From contig JAJFPB010000007.1 in the NCBI GenBank assembly GCA_020881915.1, forward strand, positions 1,178,001 to 1,242,000: a DNA stretch of 64,000 nucleotides, given 5' to 3'. Position numbers and translations under genes: made by a program. The notes under the pieces are model-generated. The model had not been told where the DNA came from. It worked only from the letters and a program-made list of their open reading frames with translations, and did not search any database. This document shows positions 44,509-56,739 of the stretch, piece after piece (the stretch's first letter is position 1; each line of letters starts with the position of its first letter). This DNA is from Paramyrothecium sp. XJ0827. Its lineage: Eukaryota; Ascomycota; Sordariomycetes; Hypocreales; Stachybotryaceae.

Positions 44509-45549
44509 ATGTTCCCCCGCTTCAGGGATCTACCCACAGAGCTGCGCCTTCATATATGGGAGCTTGCCGTGCGGCCCAGCCGATATCGAGGCCTCCATTA
44601 TCTGAGCATAGAAGAGTGCAGCGAGAAAGACATCGCTGCTGCAGAGGAATGCAGCAGATTCAAGAAGCGATTATTCCGCCTCGGTCTGCCGGCTTCGCCA
44701 TCATTTTGTGTCATAGGCCAGGTCATAAGCCCTGGTGAAAGCCATTTTTCAGCGAGAGACCGACATCTCTACAAGATCCGGGAGATTCCAGGCCATGACT
44801 GGTTCGAGGGGAACCGCTCCTTGTGCGCTTGGGACGCCGGATTGGAGACCGCCTGCAAAGAGTCTAGATGGGTCCTCCTCAATGCTTCGGCCAACAAGAG
44901 ACAAGCAAGGGGCAAGTCGCGCATCTTCCACGTACAGAGTGAGAACAAAACTGTATACTTTCGACTGCATTCGCCATGCGACATGATAGTTTTGACCTTT
45001 GACAACAACAACCTATCCACCACGAAAAGCATCGACTGGTTCGAACTGCTTGACCGGCTTCCACTCTATCGCCGACCCGGGGTAATCGGAAATATTGCAC
45101 TGGAGTATAGTCGAGATTGGCTGAAAGACTCGTTTTCAAGGATTCACTACGAAATGCTGGAGCCTACCGTGCTGGGTGTCATTCTTCGTACCTTTGCTGC
45201 GTACTCCAGAGGTGAACTGGCCGACTGTTGCATATGGCTCATCGACCGCGAAATGTACTCGCCCGACTTGCTTCACTCTGACAAGAAGCCTGATCGAAAA
45301 GTGTTTTCTGACCAGGAGAGTCATTACATCCAGACATACTGGTATGAGCACGAGTTATGGAGTAGGACAGACGTCGAAAGATCTTGTGCCTGGGCATTCG
45401 TCGAACGCTTGACAAGCTGGGACTTAAGACGACGCTTTTTCAACCTCGATCCTCCACAGGATATGGATCGCGGCCCTTGCTGCTTTGGTGTGCTGGCACG
45501 TGTTCATGCGACTGGGCCAGGAATGCCTGCAAGGCGCTTGTCTACCTAG
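44509..45549 (+). CDS. 2EXR domain protein
   Basis: 346-aa single-exon protein with an N-terminal 2EXR signature, FPRFRDLPTELRLHIWELAV, at residues 2-21. This is an F-box-like element found in hugely expanded fungal families. The rest continues the family pattern, with SLCAWDAGLETACKESRWVL, FDNNNLSTTKSIDWF and a Trp-rich C-terminal part. No signal peptide or membrane helix. 2EXR genes are common in accessory regions next to HET genes, as here, but their biochemical function is unknown. Converges with the small gene at 45624-46077, 75 bp apart. Confidence 0.85.
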   Translation: MFPRFRDLPTELRLHIWELAVRPSRYRGLHYLSIEECSEKDIAAAEECSRFKKRLFRLGLPASPSFCVIGQVISPGESHFSARDRHLYKIREIPGHDWFEGNRSLCAWDAGLETACKESRWVLLNASANKRQARGKSRIFHVQSENKTVYFRLHSPCDMIVLTFDNNNLSTTKSIDWFELLDRLPLYRRPGVIGNIALEYSRDWLKDSFSRIHYEMLEPTVLGVILRTFAAYSRGELADCCIWLIDREMYSPDLLHSDKKPDRKVFSDQESHYIQTYWYEHELWSRTDVERSCAWAFVERLTSWDLRRRFFNLDPPQDMDRGPCCFGVLARVHATGPGMPARRLST

Positions 45550-45623
45550 CTATACAAGATACACAATTATATCCCACAAGCTCTGTGCATGAGCGGTGCT
45601 CTCGTTTGGACAGACCCTCGTAG

Positions 45624-46077
45624 CTAAGAAGAGTTGATCGCTTTATAAGTCGCTGTCGAAGCAGCAACGAATTGATCAAAATCGCGCTCCAACTCCGGGT
45701 AGTCTTTGAGATAAGAAAGGGCCTTTGTTCTAGTTTCTTTGACATGTTGCCTGCGTGCTGCAGCCGAATCCGACCCTTCAGCTCCTTTAGACGTCTCCTG
45801 CTGCGACGAGTCAGCGGCCTCTTGATATTCCTTCAAAGACGCCATGAAGCCTGTGTATTCGGCTTTGCTCATTGTCGTCTGAAACAGATGCGTTAGGAAC
45901 GTCTCAAATAGTCAAAGATGCTCGAACGAGCGAAAGCAATTGCAGGATCTGTACCTCAGCCTTCATTCCGTATCGCAGAACAAAGAACATGCTGTCGTCA
46001 GCGTAGCCTGGCATCCCAAAGAAGCTATTGCCAAAATCGGTGGCTCGCTTGGCTGCCGCGTCTGCGCTGCCATCCAT
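45624..46077 (-). CDS. small hydrophilic hypothetical protein, probable two-exon gene
   Basis: The clear part is an 82-codon frame from ATG 45872, rich in Ala/Glu/Lys and predicted helical (KAEYTGFMASLKEYQEAAD ... DYPELERDFDQFVA). Upstream, a GTACAG...TTTCAG intron (45879-45954) joins in frame to 41 codons from ATG 46077 containing ATDFGNSFFGMPGYADDSMF. That gives complement(join(45624..45878,45955..46077)), 125 aa. Further open frames on the same strand extend to about 46.4 kb, so more exons may exist. No known domain. The downstream ATG could also be the true start with the intron in the 5' UTR. Confidence 0.45.
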
Positions 46078-47916
46078 TTTGCCTGCTCCTGGGTCACCGT
46101 AAGAGCCGATTATCGCTTTCCGGAAAAAGATCAGGTAACTGGGGTGGTGAAACCAGAGAATTGATAGCCGCTTGTCGGGCTTTTCGCGACAACCGAGGGG
46201 ACTCTCAGATCAGGGTCAGGGCCGGAGATGTTATAAGTGACACCTCTACTTTGTCTCGCAATATTGTACAGTGGTAGCGCAGTGCGCTCATCGAAGAGCA
46301 GCGCGGTGATAATCAGAATATAATGATGGCGGAGAGACGTTGAAATTGAGGTTCGGCACCCAACAAGGCTAAACCCAAGACATGGTAGGCAGCCATTTTA
46401 GTGCAACTACTGCGCCCTTCCACCAGTCCTCATTCGGTATCACTCAGCCATCACAATTACGCCGCCTTGCCAGGTTCTGGTGTTGAGCATTCACTATCCA
46501 TTGGATCCTTCTGGCAGCGAGTCAAGGGGGGTGTTTCAGGTTGGCAACCCTCCATGGGCTATGCATGACCTTGACGCCCTCAGGCCCCTCGTGTTGTTGT
46601 GAGGCAGTGGTAGTGCGAGAAGTAGTTACTTACATCATGGTCCTCGGACGACATGGAGCGGGCTGCCTACAGAAATGATGTACCAGCACTTCGAGTGGTG
46701 GTTATCGGCTGTTCCCGAGCCAATCTACCGGGTTCATGGATAATCCAAGAAATCAGGCGTTCGCGCTACCAAGACTGTGACTCTCCGAGTTCTTGTTTGA
46801 GTATTAGCCCATATCAAAAACACCAGGGCTTGCCTGGAGAGTTCTAGGTAAAGGAGATATTGGTTCCATGCAATTTGCCGTTCTGGAAGTGTTGTTCGCA
46901 AATGCGTAACCTAGGGTAGGTAAAGACGACGCTCTCTTCCCAGCACGGTAATTGGTGCAGGCCAATCCTGGTCAACAAATAAATGCTGGATCAAACACAA
47001 ATCTTACAAGACATCCGATTAAGATCGGGTAATTTTCTGTAGATGTGGTTTTGGACAGCAAGAAATCGCGAAGTGACCTCGAAGCGATACAAAAAAAATC
47101 ATGCTCGGGTACGAGCTTGAATGAATGTGATCACTAGATGAACCTCGTGTAGCCGTAGAGTTGATCGTTTTTGGGCGAGGGTTGCTCACCGGCACAGTAG
47201 CAAATGTCATGCGTAGTCTAAAGAGTCATTTGCAGCTTAGAAATGTAGCATGGACGAAGATGGGAAATCTCGAACTAGACGGACAGATATCGAAAGCCAA
47301 GAAATGTAGATCATCCCCTCATGGCAAACCCCTCAGCTTTTTATGGCTCAATGCTGCGAAGTCTGACATGGATGCTTTGCTGTTGATCGGATTGGTACGG
47401 ATTTAAGCGGACGGTAACCAGGTAGCGGCGCAAATTCCCCAATTGGAACACGTCTACTCTGTAATCACTCAACAACTGAGAGAGAGCCTGTACCTCCACG
47501 AGGGAAGGGTAGGGCTCACATTGCTCCGACTTGGCATCTTTTATGGGTCTTTGCGCTGATGATTAGAGCCATGGACCGTCGCTGGCGTGGGGCGGCCCAG
47601 CGGTTTTTGTTCACTAATCCGGCCATGATGGCGGGTTAGTTGATCCGATCGGTGCTCCACCTTACCAAGCATGGAGAAACATGAGAGAGCCAGTTGGTCT
47701 ATCCGACCTCGAATTGAGCTTGGCAAGCATCAAAATTGATGCGCAGACGACTATGGTTGAGATGAGGATTGAGGTGCAGGGCCATGGAAGATGTATAAAG
47801 AGGAGGACGACCGCAACCAAGAAACATACTCATCTCGAAGGACACCAGTAGCATCTTAGTATCACATACGGAGTACATCAACACATCACCGGTTCATTGA
47901 ATCACTCTATATCACC
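46078..47916. other. intergenic, no convincing gene
   Basis: About 1.8 kb. Minus-strand open stretches near 46.1-46.4 kb (for example NISGPDPDLRVPSVVAKSP) look protein-like but could not be joined into a gene. The rest shows nothing. Confidence 0.4.
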
Positions 47917-48404
47917 ATGTCGACCCTCGAGTACTCTGTCTACGAAGGAGCTGGAGAGTTTCTGAGTAATCACCTATGGTACTCGCAAACAGTGCGAGTT
48001 GGTGATCGCATTGAGTGTTCGGGCCAAGGTATGGCTTCTTCACCGAGCATTGCGCGTTGTTGTTAACAAGGGTTGTAGGCGGATGGCATGTCGGCAAGGA
48101 AGGCGTCACGTTTTCTGAGGACATCGAGGAGGAAATCGCCCAAGCTTTCCACAACGTAGAGTTGGCACTGAAGGCTGCGGGCGGCAAGGGGTGGTCGCAG
48201 GTCTTCCGCGTGAACTCGTACCACACGGATCTCACAGACGAAGTATCGGCCATCATGAGCAAGAACTTTCAGAAGTACATGCCCGGCCACAAGCCGATCT
48301 GGACGGAGATTGGGGTAAGGAAGCTGGGAGCCCCGACGATGAACGTTGAGATCGAGGTGTCGGCGTTTGATCCCGAGGGAGCAAAGGCGAGGACCCAGGC
48401 GTAA
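47917..48404 (+). CDS. RidA/YjgF family protein
   Basis: 145-aa member of the Rid (YER057c/UK114) family, whose RidA branch hydrolyses reactive enamine/imine intermediates. Model: join(47917..48028,48079..48404); the 50-bp intron (GTATGG...TAG) restores CSGQGGWHVGKEG. The fold signatures are a first-strand SGQGG, FSEDIEEEIAQAFHNVELAL, VFRVNSYHTDLTDE and the closing PTMNVEIEVSAFDPEG. No targeting peptide, so cytosolic. Fungal sub-branches of this family are numerous, and the specific role is not clear. Confidence 0.92.
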
Positions 48405-49037
48405 CGGGTCCCCGAGGAGGAAGAGCGAAACAAAATGACGAGATGGTGCAGGCAGGTGGTTGCACAGCCCGGATGCCATTGGCACAACCCTGTGCACTTT
48501 TCGAGTACCGGTCGTGCGGATGAGTGCTGTTCGGAAAGCAATCGCGGGGGCTTGGAATGGTGCGGGAAACGTTAGATACAGTAGGAAGGCAGCAGGCATA
48601 TGATTCACAGCAAATCCAAAGCAGTACCCAAAACCTGTCGGGCGTTTGAAAGACGATGGTGATGCCATGAGCATGGCGCAAGTGAATGACGCTCTCCGCG
48701 CGCGCAGACGCGTATCTGTACGACCCGCAGGTGTCTCCGTTTGCCCAATAAGGCGTAGGGTTGGGTTGGGCCTCCCGCAGGCACACGGCTCCGAACCCTT
48801 GTTCGACTCTTAGTCATCAGAACTCAGCGAGACTCCCAGCAGTCATCTAGCACGCTTTAGGTTTAGCCTACGTCTTGAGTCTTATCGGGCTTGCAATTTA
48901 TTTCTTCGCGACAACCTTGTTTAAGCTCTACACGTCCCGCACCAAGACGCGATATTCATTTTGCCTCGCGAACCGCTCCTTCGCAAGCACCGCGCCGCTT
49001 TCGCCTTGACTCCCCCATCGCCTGAGTGACACACAAG
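48405..49037. other. intergenic, poly(A) polymerase promoter
   Basis: About 630 bp. Long minus-strand frames here are GC-driven and antisense, not genes. Confidence 0.4.
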
Positions 49038-51283
49038 ATGGCTCGAGCCGGCTCTGGGCCGCGACGGCCCCGTCGGGGCAATAGCAACCACCCGCGAAAT
49101 GGGTACAATGGAGGCGACAGAGATCGCGACTACGACAGGCCGCCACCTCCTCGCTACGACGGTGCCCGCCACGATTCTGACAACTGGCGGCCGTCTGATA
49201 ACAGGCGCGGCGACGACCGCGCACGTGCCTACGACGATTACCGCCAGCCTTCTGATTCCTACCGTCCCCGCCCACCTCAAGGAGACTTCACCTTCCGCAT
49301 CGACAAACCCGCCGGCGTCGGTGAAACCAGCAACGGCTATAGACCCAACGACCGTCAAGGTTTTCGCAGGGACAGAGGAGGCCGAGGCCGTGGTAGGGCG
49401 CGCTGGCAGCCGCCTCCTCACCCGTCTGAGCGCGCCTTGGTTTCGGGCGCGACCAAGAACATGCCCGAAGAGCGTTTGAACGCGGGCGACGGCGTTGCCA
49501 AATACCGTGACATCGACGATCTGTCTGATGATGACGAGCTCGAGATGGAGATATCGTCACCGAATGATTCTGAAGCTGATGAGCCATCTCGGAAGCGAAC
49601 TCGAACCGCCGCGACCACATCCGAGTCGGCTGATGCGATTCCGAAATGGTCGAATCCCGATCCGTACACTGCGCTGCCTTGTCCCGATGCCGGAGATCGC
49701 AAGAAGAAGGATGTTGTCAAGCTTATCCGGAAAGCTAGGGTTGAGGAGAGCACCTCTAAGCCTGCTTCGACAACAAAGGCTGAAAACTTCATCTCTTTCG
49801 ACTCTTCCGACGATGAAGACGAAGACGAAGAGGAAGAGGAGGACGAAGAAGTACAAGTAGTCCAGCCTGCTCCTGCTGTGAATGGGAAGCCATCACAAGT
49901 AGGCGCACCACCGCCTCCCCCTCCTCCACAGGACTTGCCACCACCCCCTCCTCCAACGGATCCGGCCGCAGAGCGCAGAGACACGTCTGGGCCATTGGGG
50001 TCTCGCAAGCGCACAGTGGACGACGAAATCAAGCCACCCGACTATGGCGAGCTCAAAAAGCTCACCACGAAGCCGAGCAAGGGCAACGTCTTACCCAACT
50101 GGAAGGAAAAGGACGAGGAGGAGCCGTGTCCTTGGGCTACAGTCGACCACTCTGCGACTTCAAATATGGCATTTCGGTAGGGCTTGGCGTTTGTCCGCTT
50201 GTGAATGTATCGCATCTGACATGGCACAGTTTACACAAAGAAGTCATGGATTTCTACGAATACGTGCGTCCACGGAACTTTGAGCAGCGCATCCGAGATA
50301 ACCTGGTCGAGAACCTTAGGAGGGCCATGAAGCGCGACGGGAGGAACTTTGCTAGCGCCCAAGTTCATCCTTTCGGCTCTTTCATGTCTGGGCTCTATCT
50401 CCCGACTGCTGATATGGATCTCGTGGTCACGTCTGCCAGCTTCATGCGTGGAGGGCCTCCAACGTACCTCAGCGCCCGAAGCTGGCTGTACAAGTTCTCC
50501 AAGTTCCTGGTGTCACAGCGGGTGGCCGATCAGCAGACAATCCAAGTGATTGCGCATGCTCGAGTCCCGCTCGTCAAGTTCGTCGATAAGGCCACCGGCC
50601 TCAAGGTCGACGTCTCCTTTGAGAACCTGGGCGGCGTGGACGCCATCAACAAATTCCTGGAGTGGAAGGAGCAGTACCCAGCGATGCCCATTCTTGTGAC
50701 TCTCATCAAGCACTTCCTGATGATGCGCGGACTCAACGAACCAGTGACTGGCGGCATTGGTGGCTTCTCGGTTATTTGCCTGGTCGTCAGCATGTTGCAG
50801 CTCATGCCGCAGGTTCAGAGTCGCAGTCTTATTCCAGAGCACCATCTTGGCGAGATGCTGCTGGAGTTTCTCGATCTCTATGGCCACCATTTTGATTATG
50901 TGACAGCGGCCATTTCTCTCACGAGACCTGTTGGTTACATGCGCAAGGTCAGCCGTCACCTTCCTTTTCTTCCCCACGCACTGCTTACAGCCGCAAAGAG
51001 CGAAGTTACAGGTTTTGCATACAAGAACCAGAACCGACTTTCCATCATAGACCCCAATAACCCCTCCAACGACATCTCTGGAGGCTCGTCCAACATCGCC
51101 GCTGTCGTAAGCCGCTTTTCGGAGGCCTATGGCCTGTTGCGCGGACGGATGAAGGACGTTGCTGAGGCTCGCGACCGCGGCGGCATCCTGGATGTCATCT
51201 TGGCTGGCGACTACTCTTCCTTCCGATTACAACGGAACTATCTAAAACACGTTCACGAGCAGACCATCGGTCCTTGTGACTGA
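49038..51283 (+). CDS. non-canonical poly(A) polymerase, Trf4/5-Cid14 type
   Basis: 730-aa nuclear nucleotidyltransferase of the TRAMP type, which adds short poly(A) tails to aberrant RNAs to feed the exosome. Model: join(49038..50176,50230..51283); the 53-bp intron restores SNMAFRLHKEVMDFYEYVRP. The first 380 residues are low complexity: Arg/Gly/Asp-rich (RGG-like), an acidic block near residues 265-275, then poly-Pro. The catalytic domain has VHPFGSFMSGLYLPTADMDL (G-S plus D-x-D) and LKVDVSFEN (third Asp), then the PAP/25A-associated GGIGGFSVICLVVSML. ATG 49038 is the first in frame. A conserved single-copy gene marking a core segment. Confidence 0.95.
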
Positions 51284-52333
51284 ACCCTTGTTCTACAATT
51301 GTATATGCCTAGACCACGGCTGTTCATGACGATATCACGCTGGCGCTGTTTTCAAGACTACTGGCTTTGGATCTTTGGGAAGACGTGGGAGCATTGGCTT
51401 TTTTCTTTCTTCTTTTCTTTTTAACGACAGGTGCATCAGAGACATGCCGGCAGCATTGTGGAGAACGGGGAATGTATCATAGGGCTATGATGGGTCCCGC
51501 CTTGTTACGGGCATCGGAGCTCTGACTGCGAGGACTTTTTTCTTTTAACTCCCTACGGAGAAGCCAAGACGGGGGAGCGCTTCTCCCCAGGCAACAACAG
51601 GCCGGCCCAGTGGCTGGAAATGCGACACAAACATTGGCCGATTTCATGCTTGACCTTGACTAACGGGTGCAGTGACATGCGGGACGCTTACTACTGACGC
51701 TGGAGTAGAACTCTGAACGAACGGACGACGACATCTTGAGACGATTTCCGTCGACGACTTTCACATCGCCAAACAAAGAAAACCCTACTTTTGAGGAACT
51801 CAACGTCTCATCAGCCGGGGCCGACTCGGACGCGCTCACAAGGCGCGTCCAACCCCCCTTTTTCCCTCACTGTTCGCACTCGCTGCTCGCGGGGCAACGG
51901 AGAGAGTTAAACGCTTGATGTGATAGGGAGGCATTGGACTGCCTTATCGGTGGGACATTCTACAAGAAATAAAGAAAGAGGGTCTATTGTTGCGACTGAC
52001 CAGACTCATTTGAGGCTTGGTCCATTCACTGATCGATGGTTTAGGCTGGCACTCCCTGCTCGTATCAATTGGATCGATGGAGTGAGTTTGTTTGGCGACG
52101 TGGGGAAAAGGGGGAGGGGAAGGGCAGTGAATCATGTACAGTGGAAGTTTGAGGTTGAACCATCGCCGTGTATGCATATACAAACGCAATCTCATATGTT
52201 TCCCCTAGTCCCATCACCGGGTCAAAAACTTGTGCTGGAGAAGCTGTTCCCTCGACATCCGACTCGTGTTCTCGCAATCTGCTACTACTTCCTCGTCCGT
52301 ACGAGCACGATTACTGCCCACATACTAATCATC
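51284..52333. other. intergenic
   Basis: About 1 kb: 3' flank of the polymerase gene and promoter/5' UTR of the sugar transporter. No gene called. Confidence 0.4.
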
Positions 52334-54542
52334 ATGTATCAAATGACCAACGTCTATCTCATCTGCGCCCTCGCCTCCATCGGTCTGTCCCCCTTCGTCC
52401 CCTTCATCCCCTCCTTTCCTCTCCACCCAGTATTTCGCCTGAACCCAAAGATCCACACCTAACGAAACCCCCTCCCCACAGGTGGCGCCCTCTTCGGGTT
52501 CGACATCTCCTCCATGTCGGGCGTGATCGCGACGCAGGCCTACCGGCGCTTCTTCGACAACCCCAGCCCCACCGCGCAGGGCGGCATCACGGCCGCCATG
52601 CCGGCGGGCTCGCTGGTCGGGTCGCTCGCCTCGTCGGCCCTCGCGGACCGGCTGTCGCGCAAGACGGCGCTGCAGATCGGCTGCGCGCTGTGGATCACGG
52701 GCAGCGCGGTGCAGTGCGCGGCGCAGGGGGTCGCGATGCTCTGCGTGGGTAGGGCGGTGGCGGGCGTTTGCGTGGGCATCACGAGCTCGGTCGTGCCGGT
52801 GTATCAGGTAGGGCTCTTGTGTGGACTCTGGCATTGAAGAGTCATCTTCCTTGCTGGGTGGTCGATGATGGACCATAAGGCAGTAGAGCAGAGGTTAACT
52901 GACCTGAACAGGCGGAGATAGCTCCTAAAGAGATACGTGGCAGGGTCGTCAGGTATCAAAGTACCAGTCCTCGTAGTGAAGCCACTGCTGACCCTTCTAG
53001 TCTCCAGCAATGGGCCGTCACCTGGGGCATTCTCATCCAGTTCTTCATCCAGTACGCCGCCGCCCAAACCACCGGCGGCGGGCCCTCGGACCCGCTCCAG
53101 CCCACGGCGGCCTTCCGCATCCCCTGGGGCGTGCAGATGATCCCGGCCGCGATCCTCCTCGGCGCCATCTTCTTCTTTCCGCACAGCCCTCGCTGGCTCG
53201 CCGCCCAGGACCGCTGGGACGAGGCGCTGCAGGTGCTGGCCCGGCTCCACGGCGGCGGTGACTTGGGCCATCCTAAGGTGCTGGCGCAGTACCGCGAGAT
53301 CGAGCACGCGCTGCGGGCTGAGCGGCGCGACGGCGACGGTTGGCGGGCGCTGCTGACGAGGCGGAGGATGGTGAAGAGGCTGGTGCTCGGCATGAGCATC
53401 CAGGCGTGGAGTCAGCTGTGCGGAATGAACATCATGATGTGTAAGTGCTGCAGGTCAGGTTAGTTAGCGAAGCGAGCGAATGACTTACGGGGGTGCAGAC
53501 TACGTCGTGTACATCATGGAAGGCGCGCAAATTGCGTCTCCGCTGCTGACCGCGTCGATCCAGTACATCATCAATGTTGTGCTCACACTGCCCGCGATTC
53601 TTTTCCTAGACAAGTGGGGACGACGCCCGTCGCTCATGGTGGGATCGTTCCTAATGATGACCTGGTTGTTTGTTTCAGGTACGTCCATCAAAAGACTCCG
53701 AACTTTGCTACGTGATCAGCTGTCCTCTGTACTTAGTTTGGACTCCCGCATGATACGAGACAAGCTGATGACTCTGTGTTTCTAGGCGGATTGCAGCAGC
53801 ATTACGGCCAGCCGAACACGGAAAAGACCCGCAACGCAAGCAACCAGGACATTAGCTGGCTGGTCAAGGATAACCGTGCCGTGTCCATGGCCATTGTGGC
53901 TTGTTCGTATCTGTTCGTTTCCACCTTTTCGGCGACGTGGGGACCTACATCATGGCTGTACGCGGCGGAGATCTACCCAGGCAAGATCCGGACCAAGGCC
54001 GTGTCATTGAGCACGGCTACAAATTGGTTGTGTAACATGGCGTTGGCGTTTGCCGTGCCGCCACTCCGTGAGTCTTTCTTTTCAATTTGCAGCAAGCGGA
54101 GCATTCGCTAACGTGTCGCAAACAGTATGGAAGATCAAGTAATGCCGCTTTCTGATGTAGCAGTTGGTCAGTGACGTGTTGCTGACAATAGTGTGCTCTA
54201 GCTACAACATGTACTACATCTTTGGAACGCGTAAGTTGTTAGGGCTTTCCAGATGATTCGGATGGGACTGACGTGTTGCAAGTCAATGGGCTCGCCCTCA
54301 TTCACATGTTCTTCACCGCTTATGAAACCAAGGGCTACACGCTGGAGGAGATGGACGACGTCTTCGATTCCGGGATACCGGCATGGAGAACGCACGCCAG
54401 ACCTAGTCGGTTGGAAGCGCTCGAAGAACAGATTGCTCGCGGAAGCGTCAAGGTGGAAACACAGGGCAACCGCATAGAGCAGGCAGCCAAGGGAGAGGAG
54501 AGAAGGGACAGAGTAGGAGCAATAGGAGTACAAGTAGAGTAG
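52334..54542 (+). CDS. MFS sugar transporter (hexose-transporter type)
   Basis: 539-aa sugar porter of the major facilitator superfamily. Nine exons: join(52334..52382,52482..52807,52912..52952,53001..53440,53499..53678,53786..54067,54126..54138,54202..54230,54283..54542); every phase closes exactly. Exon 7 is only 13 nt. Signatures: GGALFGFDISSMSGVI (TM1), ADRLSRKTALQIG (loop 2-3), EIAPKEIRGRVVSLQQW, PHSPRWLAAQDRWDEAL (usual PESPR with His for Glu), SQLCGMNIMMYYVVYIM (TM7 region), DKWGRRPSLMVG, SWLYAAEIYPGKIRTKA and ETKGYTLEEMDDVF. Expected at the plasma membrane. Transported sugar not predictable. Exons 2 and 4 are very GC-rich relative to neighbours. Confidence 0.93.
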
Positions 54543-54658
54543 TACGGCGATCAGGTCGCTCAATCGAGTTGGTATTGTGGCGTTTGCATGGCTAACGCGC
54601 AGGAATCATTCGTAGGGTACATCAAAGACTGAAAGACAACATCTCCGCAGCGCCAAGC

Positions 54659-55193
54659 TCATAGACCCTTGGCGAGGAAGTTGTTGAGGGTGTTGGGGTT
54701 GGGTCCAATAAGCTCCTCGACCTTCTCGCCCTTCTTGAACAGCTGCAGGGTGGGCATGGCGCGGATGCCGTACTCGGCGCTGAGCTCGCCCAGGACGTCG
54801 ACGTCGATCTTGCCGAAGTAAATGTCCTTGAACTTGTCGTCGTTGGATTGCCTGTGTGGAGAAAAAGGCCGTGTCAGCAAGCAGCACAGGGGTACACCGG
54901 GATCATGCATGCATGCAGGTGAGGTCACCACTTACTGGACAATGACAGGGGCAATAGCCTTGCAAGGGCCGCACCAGGTAGCGAACCAGTCGATGATGAC
55001 GGTCTCGTGCTCCGAGAGGACCTTCTTGAAGTCGTCGACACTGTGACGGGAGAGGAACAGACGATTAGCGACGCGCAGACGGACAGATGGACGGGGGTGG
55101 AAGGGAGCGTGCAGCGCGGAAGCTTTGGGACGAGGAAGGGAGGGGCCGATGGAGGGGCAGCGGCACGTACGTCTCGATGTTGTGGACAGGCAT
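54659..55193 (-). CDS. thioredoxin
   Basis: 106-aa cytosolic thioredoxin, a protein-disulfide reductase recycled by thioredoxin reductase. Three exons: complement(join(54659..54851,54936..55040,55171..55193)). The first exon encodes only [12 protein letters not shown] residues. The active site is [14 protein letters not shown], and the cis-Pro loop reads [20 protein letters not shown]. Short first exon and intron positions are typical of fungal thioredoxins. Converges with the sugar transporter, 116 bp apart. A core housekeeping gene. Confidence 0.96.
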
Positions 55194-56739
55194 GATGGCG
55201 ATGTTTTCGTAGGCGATACTCTGAAGATGAGATGCTGGTCTGATTGGCAAGGTGTTTATTGTTTGGCGAAGCAAGCAGCGTAGGTCTGTGTTGATCAGTA
55301 GGATGTTTGAGGGAAAAGGAAGAAAAGACGGGAAAAGAAAACGGAATGGAAGCTCAACTTCCCTCGTTACATGATGTAACAAGTACCTTGGTGGGGGAGG
55401 CGCGGCTTGTGGCGGGCAAGCGGGTACAAGCTACCTCTCCGGATGGCAGGGGAGCGGCACGGCAGCGGCGACAGCTTGCGGTGCGGCAATGGAAAACGAA
55501 GGGAACCCTGGGCTGAGATGAGGCGAGGTTTCTGATTGGAGCGCGGGGCCTGCCAGCCGCGGATGACGTGATAATAGCGGCCCTCGCATGGCATGTGAAC
55601 CGGAGCTCTTTGAAATCTAATCAATGGCGTGCGCCCTGTAATCACTGTACAGCCCCGTAAGGCAGCTCTGTAACCCTGCAGCCCTGGACCTTACCTTAGG
55701 TACCTCTTACCATGTCTCTGAGCTCAATTTGTAAGCATCAGAACAGCCAAGTCAATGCTTTCCCATGCAAGACACGTAACGGAATGCTATGTTGGATGCT
55801 TCTGTTGCCTCACACATCAAAGTAAGGTAGCTTGTTGCAACGCAGGGCAAGGTAAGAAACATACTGCGCTGTTTGTCCCGTGCTGCCTCGCCGCACCCGC
55901 TCGTAAAAGCCCCGACCGGCCCTTGCAATGGCTTCAGCAACAAAAACAGTTCTGCCGTATCATTCCGCGCTGTGCCGTGACTTGATCTCCATGCGCGTCA
56001 CACAACCACGAAATGCACGTCCCCAGCTGCGGTGAGTAAAGGCAGCCTCCCGCCTCCCTTCTCAAGCCACCAAGCTTCATCAAACAGAGTCCTCAAACTC
56101 CACTTCAACAAGCAGCGCGTAGAGACACCCCTCTGATCTACCCGCCGTGCAGCCGTCTTGTTTCCTTGCTTGCCGTCGGCTTGTCGCAACCCGTGCCGCG
56201 CGCAAGCCTCTGCCCGCGTCTGGTCTCCGTAGATGCATGTTTCGCTTGCAACAAGCCGTCGACTTGACCATCATCGTTCCACATGCGTAGAAAGTAGAAT
56301 TGACAAAGCGAAAATGGACCAAACGCCGTGCCGTTGTAGCTGTTGAACAACTACTTTATCTATATAGGATCCCACATTCGCTCCTCCTCATCCCATTGTG
56401 CTTTTCCCAACCCACCGCAGTCCGGCACCACCCAGCCAGGGCCTAGGCCTGCGGGCCCGGCTTCGGTCTCCCAATATTTCTCCATTCCATCCCCCGGTCC
56501 TACTCCTACTCCTACCTGTCCGCCGGCTGAGGCGGCAGCCATCTGGACCAGGGAGAGGGTGGAGAGCAACTCATGTGCTCCCCTTTGGCTCGACTTGACC
56601 AAAGGATCATGCTCTGAACGACCATGCTCAGAGAGTCCCTCGTGGAAGCCAACGACCTTCCGCAACACGATTCGCTCAGCCACGAAGGAAGAGTAAGTTC
56701 ACAAAGTTAACCGACTTCTCGTCCTTAGTATCGGACGAG
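55194..56739. other. intergenic, thioredoxin promoter and 5' flank
   Basis: About 1.5 kb. Near its right end (56624-56692) a short frame MLRESLVEANDLPQHDSLSH looks protein-like but is one frame off the ORF that starts at 56740. Confidence 0.4.

Noticed and set aside
46265..46370. TGGTAGCGCAGTGCGCTCATCG-like stretch (20-nt core) suggesting a tRNA D-arm
   Set aside because: No acceptor stem pairing and no proper T-loop at the right distance, so not a tRNA.
48605..49421. Long minus-strand frames opposite the RidA and polymerase 5' regions
   Set aside because: They mirror GC-rich coding sequence on the other strand and have no family resemblance.
52325..53399. Long minus-strand frames across the sugar transporter
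   Set aside because: They are antisense shadows of very GC-rich exons; the plus-strand protein has all MFS motifs.
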